Part shown: piece after piece, positions 25,792 through 34,463 of the stretch | Layout: each line of letters starts with the position of its first letter | Numbering within the stretch: position 1 is the first letter of the stretch | NCBI GenBank assembly: GCA_965178525.1 | Contig: CBCXVS010000014.1 | Span: 1 to 46,360 of the forward strand | Direction: 5' to 3' | Length of the DNA: 46,360 nucleotides | Source of the DNA: CBCXVS01 sp965178525 | Lineage (GTDB): Bacteria > Tectomicrobia > Entotheonellia > Entotheonellales > Entotheonellaceae | The notes under the pieces: generated by a model | Databases searched by the model: none | What the model was told of the DNA's origin: nothing | What the model saw: the letters and a program-made list of their open reading frames with translations, nothing else | Made by a program: the position numbers and the translations under genes

Positions 25792-26287
25792 CAGCAGTTA
25801 GAGCTTCACTTCATGCCATTCAGGTCACACCTGACATCAAGCACTTTGCCGTTCAACAGCGACTTGAAGCGGCGCGCGACGTACTCCGATCGTTCGACAC
25901 GACTCCGAAAGGTGATATATTCCACGCGCATACAGCCCACCTCTTACACGATAGTCACGCCATGACGACTCATTTCATATGGGCTAAAGCAACCTCTGAA
26001 GCTTTGGCGCCAACGTTTGCCAGCGACTTGTTCACCGTCCTGTTTATCATGACCATCTGGAGGCATGATATTATTCGGGCCCTAAGGCCATGACCTGTGG
26101 GTGTCCAGGGCATACGATGACCGGGGTAATCGCCGTATGGTAATAAAGGGAGCCCCACCTTAAGCGAAGTCGGCCTCCATGAGCAATCGCGAGTCCACGG
26201 CAAAATCAAAATTAGACTTGCTGCCGATGCTTGCCATCTCTTGGCGTTCAGCCGTGGCGCCAAACATGATATAAGTACCGAGGGAAC
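25792..26287. other. Region without a recognised gene
   Basis: A plus-strand frame runs from the gap to 26093 (about 100 codons) but has no start, ribosome-binding site or family match. On the minus strand a 35-codon frame (26267 to 26160, MFGATAERQEMASIGSK then FDFAVDSRLLMEADFA) reads like the tail of a real protein but has no ribosome-binding site. Neither is called as a gene. Remnants of another mobile element are possible. Confidence 0.4.
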
Positions 26288-26506
26288 ATGAAAACGATGT
26301 CTGCGTACAGGGAGACACTTGTGTATCTGCTCAAAGTCCACCGCCTCCTCATTGCCAGTGGTATTGCGTTGTGTGTGCTCTATACGGTGGTGCAAGTCTT
26401 GCACTACTCGAGGTCGAATGCGGTGAGTGCCTTGGTGCAGGCACTCGTTGCGTTTGCGCTGGCGGTCGCGCTGGTGTGGTACTTTCGTTCCATCCGTACC
26501 CATTGA
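26288..26506 (+). CDS. Small two-helix membrane protein
   Basis: 72 residues with a GAGGGA ribosome-binding site just before the ATG. Two hydrophobic helices (about 19-39, LIASGIALCVLYTVVQVL; about 48-66, LVQALVAFALAVALVWYF) are separated by a short basic loop (HYSRSNAV), and the C-terminus is basic (RSIRTH). That is a believable small inner-membrane protein. I do not recognise a family. A second ATG at 26297 could also serve. Nothing nearby points to its role. Confidence 0.5.
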   Translation: MKTMSAYRETLVYLLKVHRLLIASGIALCVLYTVVQVLHYSRSNAVSALVQALVAFALAVALVWYFRSIRTH

Positions 26507-26561
26507 GGGATGAAAATGGAGCCGCTAAGGACGCCAAGGAGCGCGAAGAGAAGTGGATGAT

Positions 26562-27233
26562 TTATAGGAGGAATGAGGCACCCCGCACCAAGTTCCGCTG
26601 ACGCTCGCAATGCAGGAGAAATTGCAGCATGACATGGCCGAGTGGCCGCGGTTGGTCGAGGAGCGGATGCTGTCCCGCCTCAGGGAGGACGACCTGCCTG
26701 CCAGCGGGCAGGTGCGAGACCAGCCACTCGGCCCACTGACGGTGTGCCGGCACCTGTTCGCCGACCACGACGAGGGTTGGCACGGAGAATGTCTGCCAGA
26801 GAGTCTCCAAGTCCATTGGATGCAGCACGTCACCACGGGCTGCGGTGTGAGGCGCGGTCCGGACGGTCTCGGCATCGTCCTGGCCGATCAGGATGAGACC
26901 TTCCAAGCGTGTGGCCGCATGCTGTGCGATGTGGGCCGCCATCCGCCCCGCGCTGGCGTCGATGGCCAGATAGGCCCGGTCTATGTCGATGGCATCGAGC
27001 AACGCGATGACGTCCGCTGCGAGCTGGTCGCTGCTAAACCGCTCTGCTGCAGAGTCCGGGGGGGTTGGCTCACGGTATTCATACGCCATCGTCCTGCACA
27101 GCTCACCGAGTAGGGGCATGATCGGATGCCAGGCCGCGACTGAGCCGTGCGGTCCACACGCGAGCAGGAGTGGAAATCCCTCTCCTTCCGATTCATAGTA
27201 GCACGGTAGGCCATTTACTGTCAGCACAGGCAT
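26562..27233 (-). CDS. Alpha/beta-hydrolase-fold protein
   Basis: The 223-residue product begins like a typical alpha/beta hydrolase (MPVLTVNGLPCYYESEGEGF, then LLLACGPHGSVAAWHPIMPLL with the oxyanion-hole region). The nucleophile elbow is AIDASAGRMAA, with Ser but Asp in place of the first Gly of G-x-S-x-G. After VPTLVVVGEQVPAHRQWAEW comes the likely catalytic His in PEAGQHPLLDQPRPL. The lid region is short. Substrate is not deducible. AAGGTG lies about 9 bases before the ATG. It follows the mltA gene by 105 bases on the same strand. Confidence 0.8.
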   Translation of the reverse strand: MPVLTVNGLPCYYESEGEGFPLLLACGPHGSVAAWHPIMPLLGELCRTMAYEYREPTPPDSAAERFSSDQLAADVIALLDAIDIDRAYLAIDASAGRMAAHIAQHAATRLEGLILIGQDDAETVRTAPHTAARGDVLHPMDLETLWQTFSVPTLVVVGEQVPAHRQWAEWLVSHLPAGRQVVLPEAGQHPLLDQPRPLGHVMLQFLLHCERQRNLVRGASFLL

Positions 27234-27338
27234 GAGACTCTCACCTTATCGCGCCGTGTCTCCATTATCGATGAACAACGTACTGGAGGTCGAAGGGTTT
27301 GGACGCTGTATTGTACCTGATTTGGTGCGTGGTAGGAA

Positions 27339-28556
27339 CTATGGCTGTGGACTGACGGCTGAGCGCTTGAGGAGAAAAAACAGCGTACCCTGGTGCTTGA
27401 TACGTCCGGCTGCGGCCTCGGCTCGCTCGCCGCTACCCCAGAAGAGATCGACCCGTCCGGGACCGGTGATGGCGCTGCCGGTGTCATGGGCAAAGACAAA
27501 GCGTGACAGCGGTTGCCAGCCGGTCACCTCGTTGGCGGCATTGAGTACGGGCTGACGCGTCTGCACAAATGCCAGGCCAGCCGGCGGAAAGAGGCGAGAA
27601 TCGATCGCGATCGATCGTCCTGGAATGAGGGTGAGCCCCAAACTGCCGATAGGTCCACGATCGACTTGGCGAAAAAAAATATACCGCGGATTATGGTTGA
27701 AAACCCGGGGGTGCTCTTCCGGATGGGTCCGTAAATAGTGCTGCAAACGTTGCAGGGACATCGTTTCAGGGGAAAGACGGCCCTCATTGAGCAATAATGT
27801 CCCAATGCTGCGGTATGGATGGCCATTGGACCCGGCATAATGCACGCGTATGAGGCGACCATCCGGGAGACGAATGCGTCCGGAGCCTTGGATGTGGAGG
27901 AAAAACCCGTCGACCGCATCGGGTAGCCAAACCAGTTCCAGGCCGCGGCCTCGCAACTTGCCTTCCACATCGATTTCACGTCGGGTAAAGTACGGCAGAA
28001 TTTGGCCTTTATCATATCGGGCGGTGAGCTGTTCGCTTACCCAGTCCGGACGGAAACGTTGCAGTTCGATGTGTAGCAAGTCGTCAGGAGGACCATACAG
28101 AGGATAGGTGAACTCGGTGGTCCGTACAAGGCTTCCGGGCAAGAGGGCTTCGTAGTAGCCCGTGAACAGCACATCGCCTTGGCCCGTACGGCCACTGGCT
28201 TGGATCAGGTTGAACTGGGCGTGCAGGGCCGCGTGCAGCGCTGCCGGCGTTGCGGCCTGGTCGAGTATACGCTGAAATGTTTCGAGGGTGTCGCGTAACG
28301 TTTCTGCCGTAATTTGACGTGTCGCAAAGGGAAGGAGCCGAGTAGAAGGCAAGCGCCGCACATAGTCAAGGCTGCGCTGTAATGCGAGCTCAAGCGAGGC
28401 ACGGTCGAGATCATCGGCCAGGATGACCTGAGGCGGCTGTGCTGGTGTGACGCCGTTAGGCTCTTGTGACTCAGGAGCCATGGGGCGGCAAGCGCACAGC
28501 GCTAAGAGTGTGAGTACCAGCCCGGTTCCGGCAACCCACTGCCACCATTGCGTCAT
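27339..28556 (-). CDS. mltA: Membrane-bound lytic murein transglycosylase A
   Basis: MltA cleaves peptidoglycan glycan strands to 1,6-anhydro-muropeptides. The N-terminus is a lipoprotein signal (VLTLLALCACR, Cys at 21 or 23), so the protein should be anchored in the outer membrane. The MltA domain follows (DVLFTGYYEALLPGSL, FFLHIQGSGRIRLPDG, VHYAGSNGHPYRSIG). The 3D domain ends it, with the catalytic Asp in FAHDTGSAITGPGRVDLFWG. The 405-residue length fits. A cell-wall recycling link with the AmgK-like kinase 20 kb away is possible but not shown. Its start is 22 bases after the stop of the broken PilB-type ATPase gene. Confidence 0.93.
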   Translation of the reverse strand: MTQWWQWVAGTGLVLTLLALCACRPMAPESQEPNGVTPAQPPQVILADDLDRASLELALQRSLDYVRRLPSTRLLPFATRQITAETLRDTLETFQRILDQAATPAALHAALHAQFNLIQASGRTGQGDVLFTGYYEALLPGSLVRTTEFTYPLYGPPDDLLHIELQRFRPDWVSEQLTARYDKGQILPYFTRREIDVEGKLRGRGLELVWLPDAVDGFFLHIQGSGRIRLPDGRLIRVHYAGSNGHPYRSIGTLLLNEGRLSPETMSLQRLQHYLRTHPEEHPRVFNHNPRYIFFRQVDRGPIGSLGLTLIPGRSIAIDSRLFPPAGLAFVQTRQPVLNAANEVTGWQPLSRFVFAHDTGSAITGPGRVDLFWGSGERAEAAAGRIKHQGTLFFLLKRSAVSPQP

Positions 28557-28578
28557 TCTACCGCCTTGGGCATCTTGC

Positions 28579-28971
28579 CTATTTGTTCGCGACCGCTTTG
28601 ACTTGAGGGAGGTCTGTCAGTCCATCCAGTATCTTTAGAATACCATCTTGCAACAAACTCGTCATGCCTTCCTGCATGGCACAGTCGCGAATCTCAACCA
28701 TACGGGCACGCGTTTGAACGAGGTGTTTCACCTCGGGAGAGCCCAGGAGGAGTTCGTGGATGCCAACACGTCCTTTATAGCCAAGCTCACTGCACTCGGC
28801 ACAGCCGACGGCCTTTTGTAATGTGAAGTCGGGGGTGTAGGTGATACCGAGTTTGTCAAACGCTTCCGCGCCATAAGCATCGCGTAACTCGTTAAAAGTC
28901 TCCTCCGGTGGATGGTGAGTTTCCTTACATGCCTGACAAAGCGTCCGCACCAGACGCCGGGCCAATACACC
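28579..28971 (-). pseudogene. PilB/GspE-type ATPase, C-terminal fragment
   Basis: About 130 codons continuing the ATPase gene at 30194-32131 after the IS630 insertion: the frame begins GVLARRLVRTLCQACKETH and contains the tetracysteine zinc site (CxxC in CQAC and CAEC) with YKGRVGIHELL, as in the C-terminal domain of T4P/T2SS ATPases. Removing the element and one TA rejoins it in frame to FNFGDALL. GTG and ATG codons near the left end could in theory start a fragment, but it lacks the nucleotide site. Confidence 0.88.
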
Positions 28972-28973
28972 TA

Positions 28974-30196
28974 TAGACCTTCAGGAAATAAATTGGGAAT
29001 TTAGGGCTCGCATCTATGAGCCAACGGGTGTATCTCAAAACCTATTTTTCAAACCCTTCAACTTGGAGAATACACCCATGAGGATCAGAATACAGCTTAG
29101 CCAGGCAACCGTCAAAGCCCTTCAGAGCCGTTTGCAGCAAGCCTACCAAAAGGACGATGTGCGCTTGGTACGACGCATGACGGTGTTGATCGATTTACTC
29201 GTGCACCACGTGCCGGTGGAAGACTTGTGTGAGCCATGGGGGGTGAGCCCTTCGACGGTCTATGCATGGCGCAACGCCTTCTTGTTACGGGGTCTCGACA
29301 GCCGAGGCTACCATCACGGCGGCGGTCGACCAGAGAAGTTGACCCCGAAGCAGAAAAAACGCCTGGTCGAGCGGCTCGATGCCGGGCCGCTGGTGGTCGG
29401 CTTTGAGACCGCTTGTTGGAATTCAGTCATCATCCGAGTGCTGATCTGGCGGGAGGTTGGCGTGCTCTACAACCGGCATTATGTCTGTACCTTGCTCCAC
29501 CATCTGGGCTTTTCGTTTCAAAAGGCTCGTTTTGTCTCCGACCATCTCGACGAGGCCAAACGTCAAGCCTGGCTGCGTGACAAATGGCCCACGATTCTGC
29601 GGGCGGCCAAGCGTCGCAAAGGCATGATTCTCTTCGAAGATGAAGCCCGCTTCGCACAGTGGGGCTCCTGAAATTATACCTGGTCCAGGCGGGGTCAGCA
29701 GCCCGAAGTGCCCACCAGTGGCAAGCGCAAAGGCTATAAGGTATATGGCGCCATTGAATATTTCTCTGGGCGGTTGTTCTACCAGGGCATCGAAGGCCGG
29801 TTCAACTCGGAGAGTTACCAGGCGTTTTTGCAGATGATCATGAGACCAACCCGCAAACACCTGTTTCTGATTCACGATGGGACACGGTATCACACCAGCC
29901 AAGCCCTCACGCAATTTTTCAAGACCCAGAGCAAGCGGATCAGCGCCCATCCCCTGCCGTCGTATTCACCAGATTACAATCCGATCGCATACCTGTGGAA
30001 GAAGACGAAGCAGCGAGGAACCCATAACCAGTATTTCAAGGCATTCGCGGCGTTGATCGTGTCGGTAGAGGAAGCGTTGGCCTATTTTTCGACGCATGCC
30101 GACGAGGTTCTTTGCCTCTTTGGACGCTACCAAGAGGAAAGCGCTTTGGACCTCCAGCAGGCCGCATAGCTTTCCAAAAACAAACATGAACGTCTA
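28974..30196 (+). mobile_element. IS630-family insertion sequence (1223 bp)
   Basis: The element has imperfect inverted ends, TAGACCTTCAGG on the left and TAGACGTTCATG (read on the minus strand) on the right. It is flanked by TA at 28972-28973 and 30197-30198, the target duplication typical of IS630/Tc1/mariner elements. It encodes one transposase. It lies inside the PilB/GspE-type ATPase gene, which is continuous on both sides once the element and one TA are removed. Confidence 0.88.
29078..30169 (+). pseudogene. IS630-family transposase with nonsense codon and lost catalytic Glu
   Basis: N-terminal helix-turn-helix (VEDLCEPWGVSPSTVYAWRN) and a DDE domain: first Asp in ILFEDEARFAQWGS, second in LIHDGTRYHTS, and the third motif SPDYNPIAYLWKK. 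Normal IS630 proteins have Glu after NPI; here codon GCA gives Ala. Codon 198 is TGA (29669-29671), in frame between WGS and NYTWSRRGQQPEVPTSGK, where the family has another residue. The ATG at 29078 has GGAG 9 bases upstream. About 363 codons in total. Two independent lesions make this copy inactive. Confidence 0.85.
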
Positions 30197-32131
30197 TAGC
30201 AAGGCGTCGCCAAAATTAAAAGGGTCAAGGCCCATGTCCAGCAGGCGCGTAATCGTCTCCGGTGCGCTGTTCGTATGCAAGGTACTAAAGACCAGATGGC
30301 CGGTCAGCGACGCCTCGATGCCGATATGGGCCGTTTCTTCATCGCGCATTTCCCCAACCATGACGACGTCGGGATCGGCCCGCAGAAACGACCGCATGGC
30401 AGCGGCGAAGGTGAAACCGATGCGCGGTTGCACCTGCACTTGCCGTAACCCATACTGGGTAATTTCGACCGGATCTTCCGCAGTCCAGATTTTCCGCTCA
30501 GGAGTATTGATGTATCCCAGGGCAGAGTGGAGCGTCGTGGTTTTACCCGATCCTGTGGGCCCTACGACCAGGACCAGACCGTATGGACGGCTGACGATTT
30601 CCTGAAACGTCTTCAGGTTCCGTTCGGTCATCTTCAGGGCGTCAATCGGCATGGGCTCGCTTGCCGCCAGAATACGCATGACGACATCTTCGTTGCCATT
30701 GGCCGTCGGAATCGTGGCGACACGGAGTTCGATTTCCCGATTCGTCGGCAGGCGGAATTTGATCTTGCCATCTTGGGGTTTGCGCTTTTCGGCAATGTCC
30801 AGCCGTGCCATGATCTTAATACGTGAGACCAACGCCCGGCGATAGCTCGGCGGAATGCGCTGATATTCCTGGCAGCGGCCATCAATGCGGATGCGAACCA
30901 TGGTATCTTGTTTGCCCGAGTACGGCTCGATGTGAATATCCGAGGCGCCGCGCTTATAGGAATCGATGATGATCTGATTGGCGAGGCGCACGATGGCACT
31001 ATCATCCTCACCCATCCCCAGGCTGTCTTCGTCGTCGTCCCCAGGTCCTCTGGAGGAATCGTCGGTGAGGTCACCCAGGATGTCCTGGATGTTGCCCAAG
31101 AGGTCGTGCTTGCCGCTGGCGCTGAAGAGGTACTGCAAGATATCTTTGCGCAGCCCGATGAAAAATCGCGGCTTCAGCCCTTTCATCAGCAATTGGATGT
31201 GCTCAACTTTCTGCAGGTCTTTCGGATCGTCCACCAAAATATCGACGGTGGACTCTTCGCGGCGCAGAGGCACCCAATAGTTTGCTTTAAGATAGTCGAA
31301 GCTAATGCCCTTGAGGAGGGACGGATCCGTCACGGCACGTTCGTCAAATTCCAGGAAGGGACAACCAAAGTAACGGCTGAGCGATTCACCGACCTCCTTT
31401 TTGGGCAAGCGGTATTCCTCGATCAAGACCGTTTCGATATCCTGCCCCTTGCGCCGGGCCTCTGTGACGGCGGTATCCAGGTCTGAGCGGGTGATCAACT
31501 TGTAGTCGAGCAAGTAGTCGAATTTGGTTTTGGGCGTTGTGCGGCGTTTGGCGTAATGTTGCTGGTTGCGAAACGCGATGCCGAGGATCTCGGCAATTTC
31601 CAGGGCGCGTTCCTCTTCTTTTTTAGTGAACTGGCCGTCGCCGTCTTTTTTATTGAGGAAAACGAGAACGCCCATCAGGTATTTGCGTTCGAAGAGAATG
31701 GGAACCGTCAGCATCTGGCGGGTGCGAAAGCCGGTACGATGATCCCACGAGCGGTCGAAGCCCAGGCGGGGACTGATCGCGGCTAATTCGGCGTCATCGT
31801 AGGCGTCAGCGACGTTGAGCAGTTTGCCATAACGCGCACAATAGCCTGAGAGGCTATCTTCCGAGATGGGGACACGGATTTCTTGCACCCCTTCGATCGG
31901 ATCGAGGGTGAACCGGGAGTAAAGTTCGCGTTTTTCGCGGTCCACGGCAAAGATGGTTGCCCGCTCAGCCTCGAACAAGCCATGAATCTCATCAAGCACT
32001 TCAAAGAAGAAATCGTCCAGATTCTTGATGGTATGGATTTTGTTGATGAGTTGAGTTTTTTGGCTCTTGGTATTGTTTTGAACCTCAAGCGCGAAGTTGT
32101 CCTGGGATGATGTTTTCTCAGCCTGAGCCAT
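30194..32131 (-). pseudogene. GAF-domain PilB/GspE-type secretion ATPase, truncated by IS630
   Basis: The visible 645 residues carry an N-terminal GAF domain (about 35-190; ERATIFAVDREKRELYSRF, GYCARYGKLLNVADAYDD, TVPILFERKYLMGVLVFLNK), an MshEN-like domain (about 200-340; DIETVLIEEYRLP, YFGCPFLEFD), then the ATPase: GASDIHIEP, Walker A GPTGSGKTTT (525-534), Asp box TAEDPVEI, Walker B region DPDVVMVGEMRDEETA and His box HLVFSTLHTN. The frame ends LDPFNFGDALL at a TAG made by the IS end. With the fragment at 28579-28971 the original had about 776 residues. It powers type IV pilus or type II secretion assembly; no partner genes are nearby. ATG 32131 follows GAAGG; a GTG lies one codon earlier. 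Confidence 0.9.
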
Positions 32132-32408
32132 CACCGCGTGCCTTCGTAAACGAGCAGGAGATCCGGTTGAGAGGCGGCTTTATGAAGCGTGGCCTTCCAA
32201 ATCCTACAGATATAGAGCATTGCAGGGGGACTGTGCACCGAACCTTATCGGCACGTCCCTGACAAAACTTAAAAAATGCTGATCCGGCCCCTAAGATAGG
32301 GCAATGGTTTCTAAATCAGGTATTTGCAGCCCAGGCACACCATCGTGAAACGGGTTCTACGACGTGCACCGGATGACGGTACGCGCATGCCGTCATCCGG
32401 GACTTTCG

Positions 32409-33410
32409 CTACTTCAGACGAGGATCAAGCGCATCCCGTAAACCTTCACCCACAAGGTAGTAGGCCACAACGGCCAGAAAGATTGCTGCGCCGGGAAAGA
32501 TTGCCAACCACCAGGCAAATGTGTTGCTGCGGGCTTCGTTCAGGATAGACCCCCACGTGACCAGATCGGCAGGAACCCCAATGCCCAGGAAACTGAGGCC
32601 GGATTCGACCAGAATGGCCGCGGCAATGCCCAGCACCACCGACACCAGCACCGGCGCCAGCGCATTGGGCAGGATATGGCGGATCAGAATCCGTGGCGTC
32701 GGTACGCCGAGCGCTACGGCCGACGTGACGTAGTCGAGATTGCGGACTTTGAGAAATTCATTACGCGTGAGACGCGCGATGCCGACCCAACTCGTCAGGC
32801 CGATGATGAGCATGGTGTAGAAAATATTCGGTGTGAGCGTCGCCGCAATCGTGAGAATCAGAAACAATGTTGGAATGCCTAACATCAGCTCGAACAGTCG
32901 GGAAATGACCAGATCCACCCAACCGCCAAAATAGCCTGCGACCGACCCGAGGGCCAGGCCGATGAGAGTGGCAATGCCCATCGATATAAAGCCAATTGAC
33001 AGCGAAATCCGTGAGCCGTGAATGATGCCGGCGAGGACGTCACGGCCGAGTTGGTCCGTTCCCAGCCAGTGGGTGGGCGAGGGTTCGTCTAAAGGGACGG
33101 GGAGGTCAATCTGGTTGGGACGGTACGGAATAGGCGGAAAGATGACACGATCCGCTGCGAGTTGGGTAAAGTCCGCCTGTCGTAGCTCCGCTGGTAAAGG
33201 CGCCAGGCCAAGCTGATCGAGATAACTGTGTAGAATCGGAAAGAACGTTTTGCCTTGATGGACGAGATAGTAAGGTTTATCGTTCGCAATGAAATCGGCA
33301 AAGAGGGCGATGAGGAGCAAGACGACAGAGAGCCACAGTCCCAGCACGGCGGGGGTATTGCGTTTGAAATGCTGCCAGACACGGCTCCAGTAGCTCTGCG
33401 AGTCGTCCAT
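32409..33410 (-). CDS. Peptide ABC-transporter permease (YejE/DppC-like)
   Basis: Second inner-membrane permease of a peptide-type importer. After one N-terminal helix comes an insert of about 85 residues containing FIANDKPYYL, which is typical of the YejE branch, not plain DppC. The transmembrane core follows, with LGTDQLGRDVLAGIIHGSRIS, GSVAGYFGGWVDLVISRLFE, the EAA-loop motif AVALGVPTPRILIRHILPNA, and the C-terminal GLRDALDPRLK. At 333 residues it is longer than DppC. It ends a minus-strand operon of acyl-CoA synthetase, binding protein, permease, permease. No ATP-binding subunit gene is in the window. The 270 bases beyond it (32135-32408) hold no gene that I can see. Confidence 0.9.
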   Translation of the reverse strand: MDDSQSYWSRVWQHFKRNTPAVLGLWLSVVLLLIALFADFIANDKPYYLVHQGKTFFPILHSYLDQLGLAPLPAELRQADFTQLAADRVIFPPIPYRPNQIDLPVPLDEPSPTHWLGTDQLGRDVLAGIIHGSRISLSIGFISMGIATLIGLALGSVAGYFGGWVDLVISRLFELMLGIPTLFLILTIAATLTPNIFYTMLIIGLTSWVGIARLTRNEFLKVRNLDYVTSAVALGVPTPRILIRHILPNALAPVLVSVVLGIAAAILVESGLSFLGIGVPADLVTWGSILNEARSNTFAWWLAIFPGAAIFLAVVAYYLVGEGLRDALDPRLK

Positions 33411-33428
33411 ATCGACATACCACCGGCG

Positions 33429-34445
33429 TCAGGCGCTACGTGCACTAAAGGTGATGCGCGGGTCGACCACGGTCAGCAACAGATCCGAGAGGAGAATGCT
33501 CAACAACGTCAGCAACGAACTCATGGTGAATACCGCCATAATGATTGGATAGTCACGGGCTAAAACGGCTTCGTAGCCGAGTTGGCCGAGGCCCGGGATC
33601 GAGAAAATGGTCTCGATGATAATGCTGCCACTGATCAGGCCGGGAATAATGGACGTCATGATCGTGACAATGGGAATCAACGAGTTGCGCAGGACATGCT
33701 TGTAAATCACGATGCGTTCGACGAGTCCTTTGGCCCGTGCCGTCTGCACAAAATCCTGACGCATATTTTCAAGCATACTACTGCGCATGAAACGTGAAAG
33801 TCCGGCAAAGCCGCTGTACGAAAGCATGATGACCGGCAAACACAGGTGCCAGGCATAGTCGAGCAAGCGCTTCCCAAAGGACCAATGGGGGGAGGTGTCC
33901 ACGGAGGTCAGGCCGCCAGGCGGGAAGATGTAGAAGTAATCCCCGCCGCATAAAAACACGATCGCGAGCGTGCCGATCCAGAAAGAGGGTAGGGCGAAGA
34001 GTGCAAACGACAAGAACGTGGTGAGGTGGTCCCCAAAGGAATAGGAATGGGTCGCCGAGTAGATACCCAGTGGAATCGCACCTAGATAGATCAGTATGGT
34101 GGAAATCAGGTTAAGTTGGATCGTCACCGGAAGCCGTTCAGCGATTTTGTACCACACCGATTGATTATCTTTGAAGGATTCTCCAAATTCAAGGGTGAAC
34201 AAATTCCGCAACCAATACCCATACTGCACATAGAGCGGTTGATCGAGTCCATATTGCGCCCGCCAAGCTGCCAAGGCCTCTCCTACCGCGCTCTGCTTTT
34301 CTGTGGACATGCCTTCAGAGCCTTCCAAAGTCCGCAGCTCGGCGGGATCTCCCGGAACCAAATGGAGCAGGGTAAATGTAATAAACGTGATGCCGAAAAA
34401 GGTCGGAATCAGCAGCAAGAGGCGTTGCAGCAGGTAGGTACCCAT
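33429..34445 (-). CDS. Peptide ABC-transporter permease (YejB/DppB-like)
   Basis: First permease: MGTYLLQRLLLLIPTFFGIT, TLLHLVPGDPAE, a periplasmic loop containing YGLDQPLYVQYGYWL and LEFGESFKDNQSVW, a six-helix core, and the EAA-loop TARAKGLVERIVIYKHVLRNS followed by SIIIETIFSIPGLGQLGYEAV. The C-terminus DLLLTVVDPRITF is standard. It lies 18 bases downstream of the binding-protein gene and upstream of the YejE-like permease. GGAGGA lies about 8-10 bases before the ATG. Confidence 0.92.
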   Translation of the reverse strand: MGTYLLQRLLLLIPTFFGITFITFTLLHLVPGDPAELRTLEGSEGMSTEKQSAVGEALAAWRAQYGLDQPLYVQYGYWLRNLFTLEFGESFKDNQSVWYKIAERLPVTIQLNLISTILIYLGAIPLGIYSATHSYSFGDHLTTFLSFALFALPSFWIGTLAIVFLCGGDYFYIFPPGGLTSVDTSPHWSFGKRLLDYAWHLCLPVIMLSYSGFAGLSRFMRSSMLENMRQDFVQTARAKGLVERIVIYKHVLRNSLIPIVTIMTSIIPGLISGSIIIETIFSIPGLGQLGYEAVLARDYPIIMAVFTMSSLLTLLSILLSDLLLTVVDPRITFSARSA

Positions 34446-34463
34446 CGGTGTCCTATCCTCCTC

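Noticed and set aside
25970..26503. 177-codon minus-strand ORF
   Set aside because: It overlaps the better-supported small membrane protein on the other strand, and its sequence shows no family features.
29669..29671. Selenocysteine or stop-codon recoding at the in-frame TGA of the transposase
   Set aside because: The catalytic Glu of the same protein is also lost, and transposases of this family do not use selenocysteine; simple pseudogenisation explains it.
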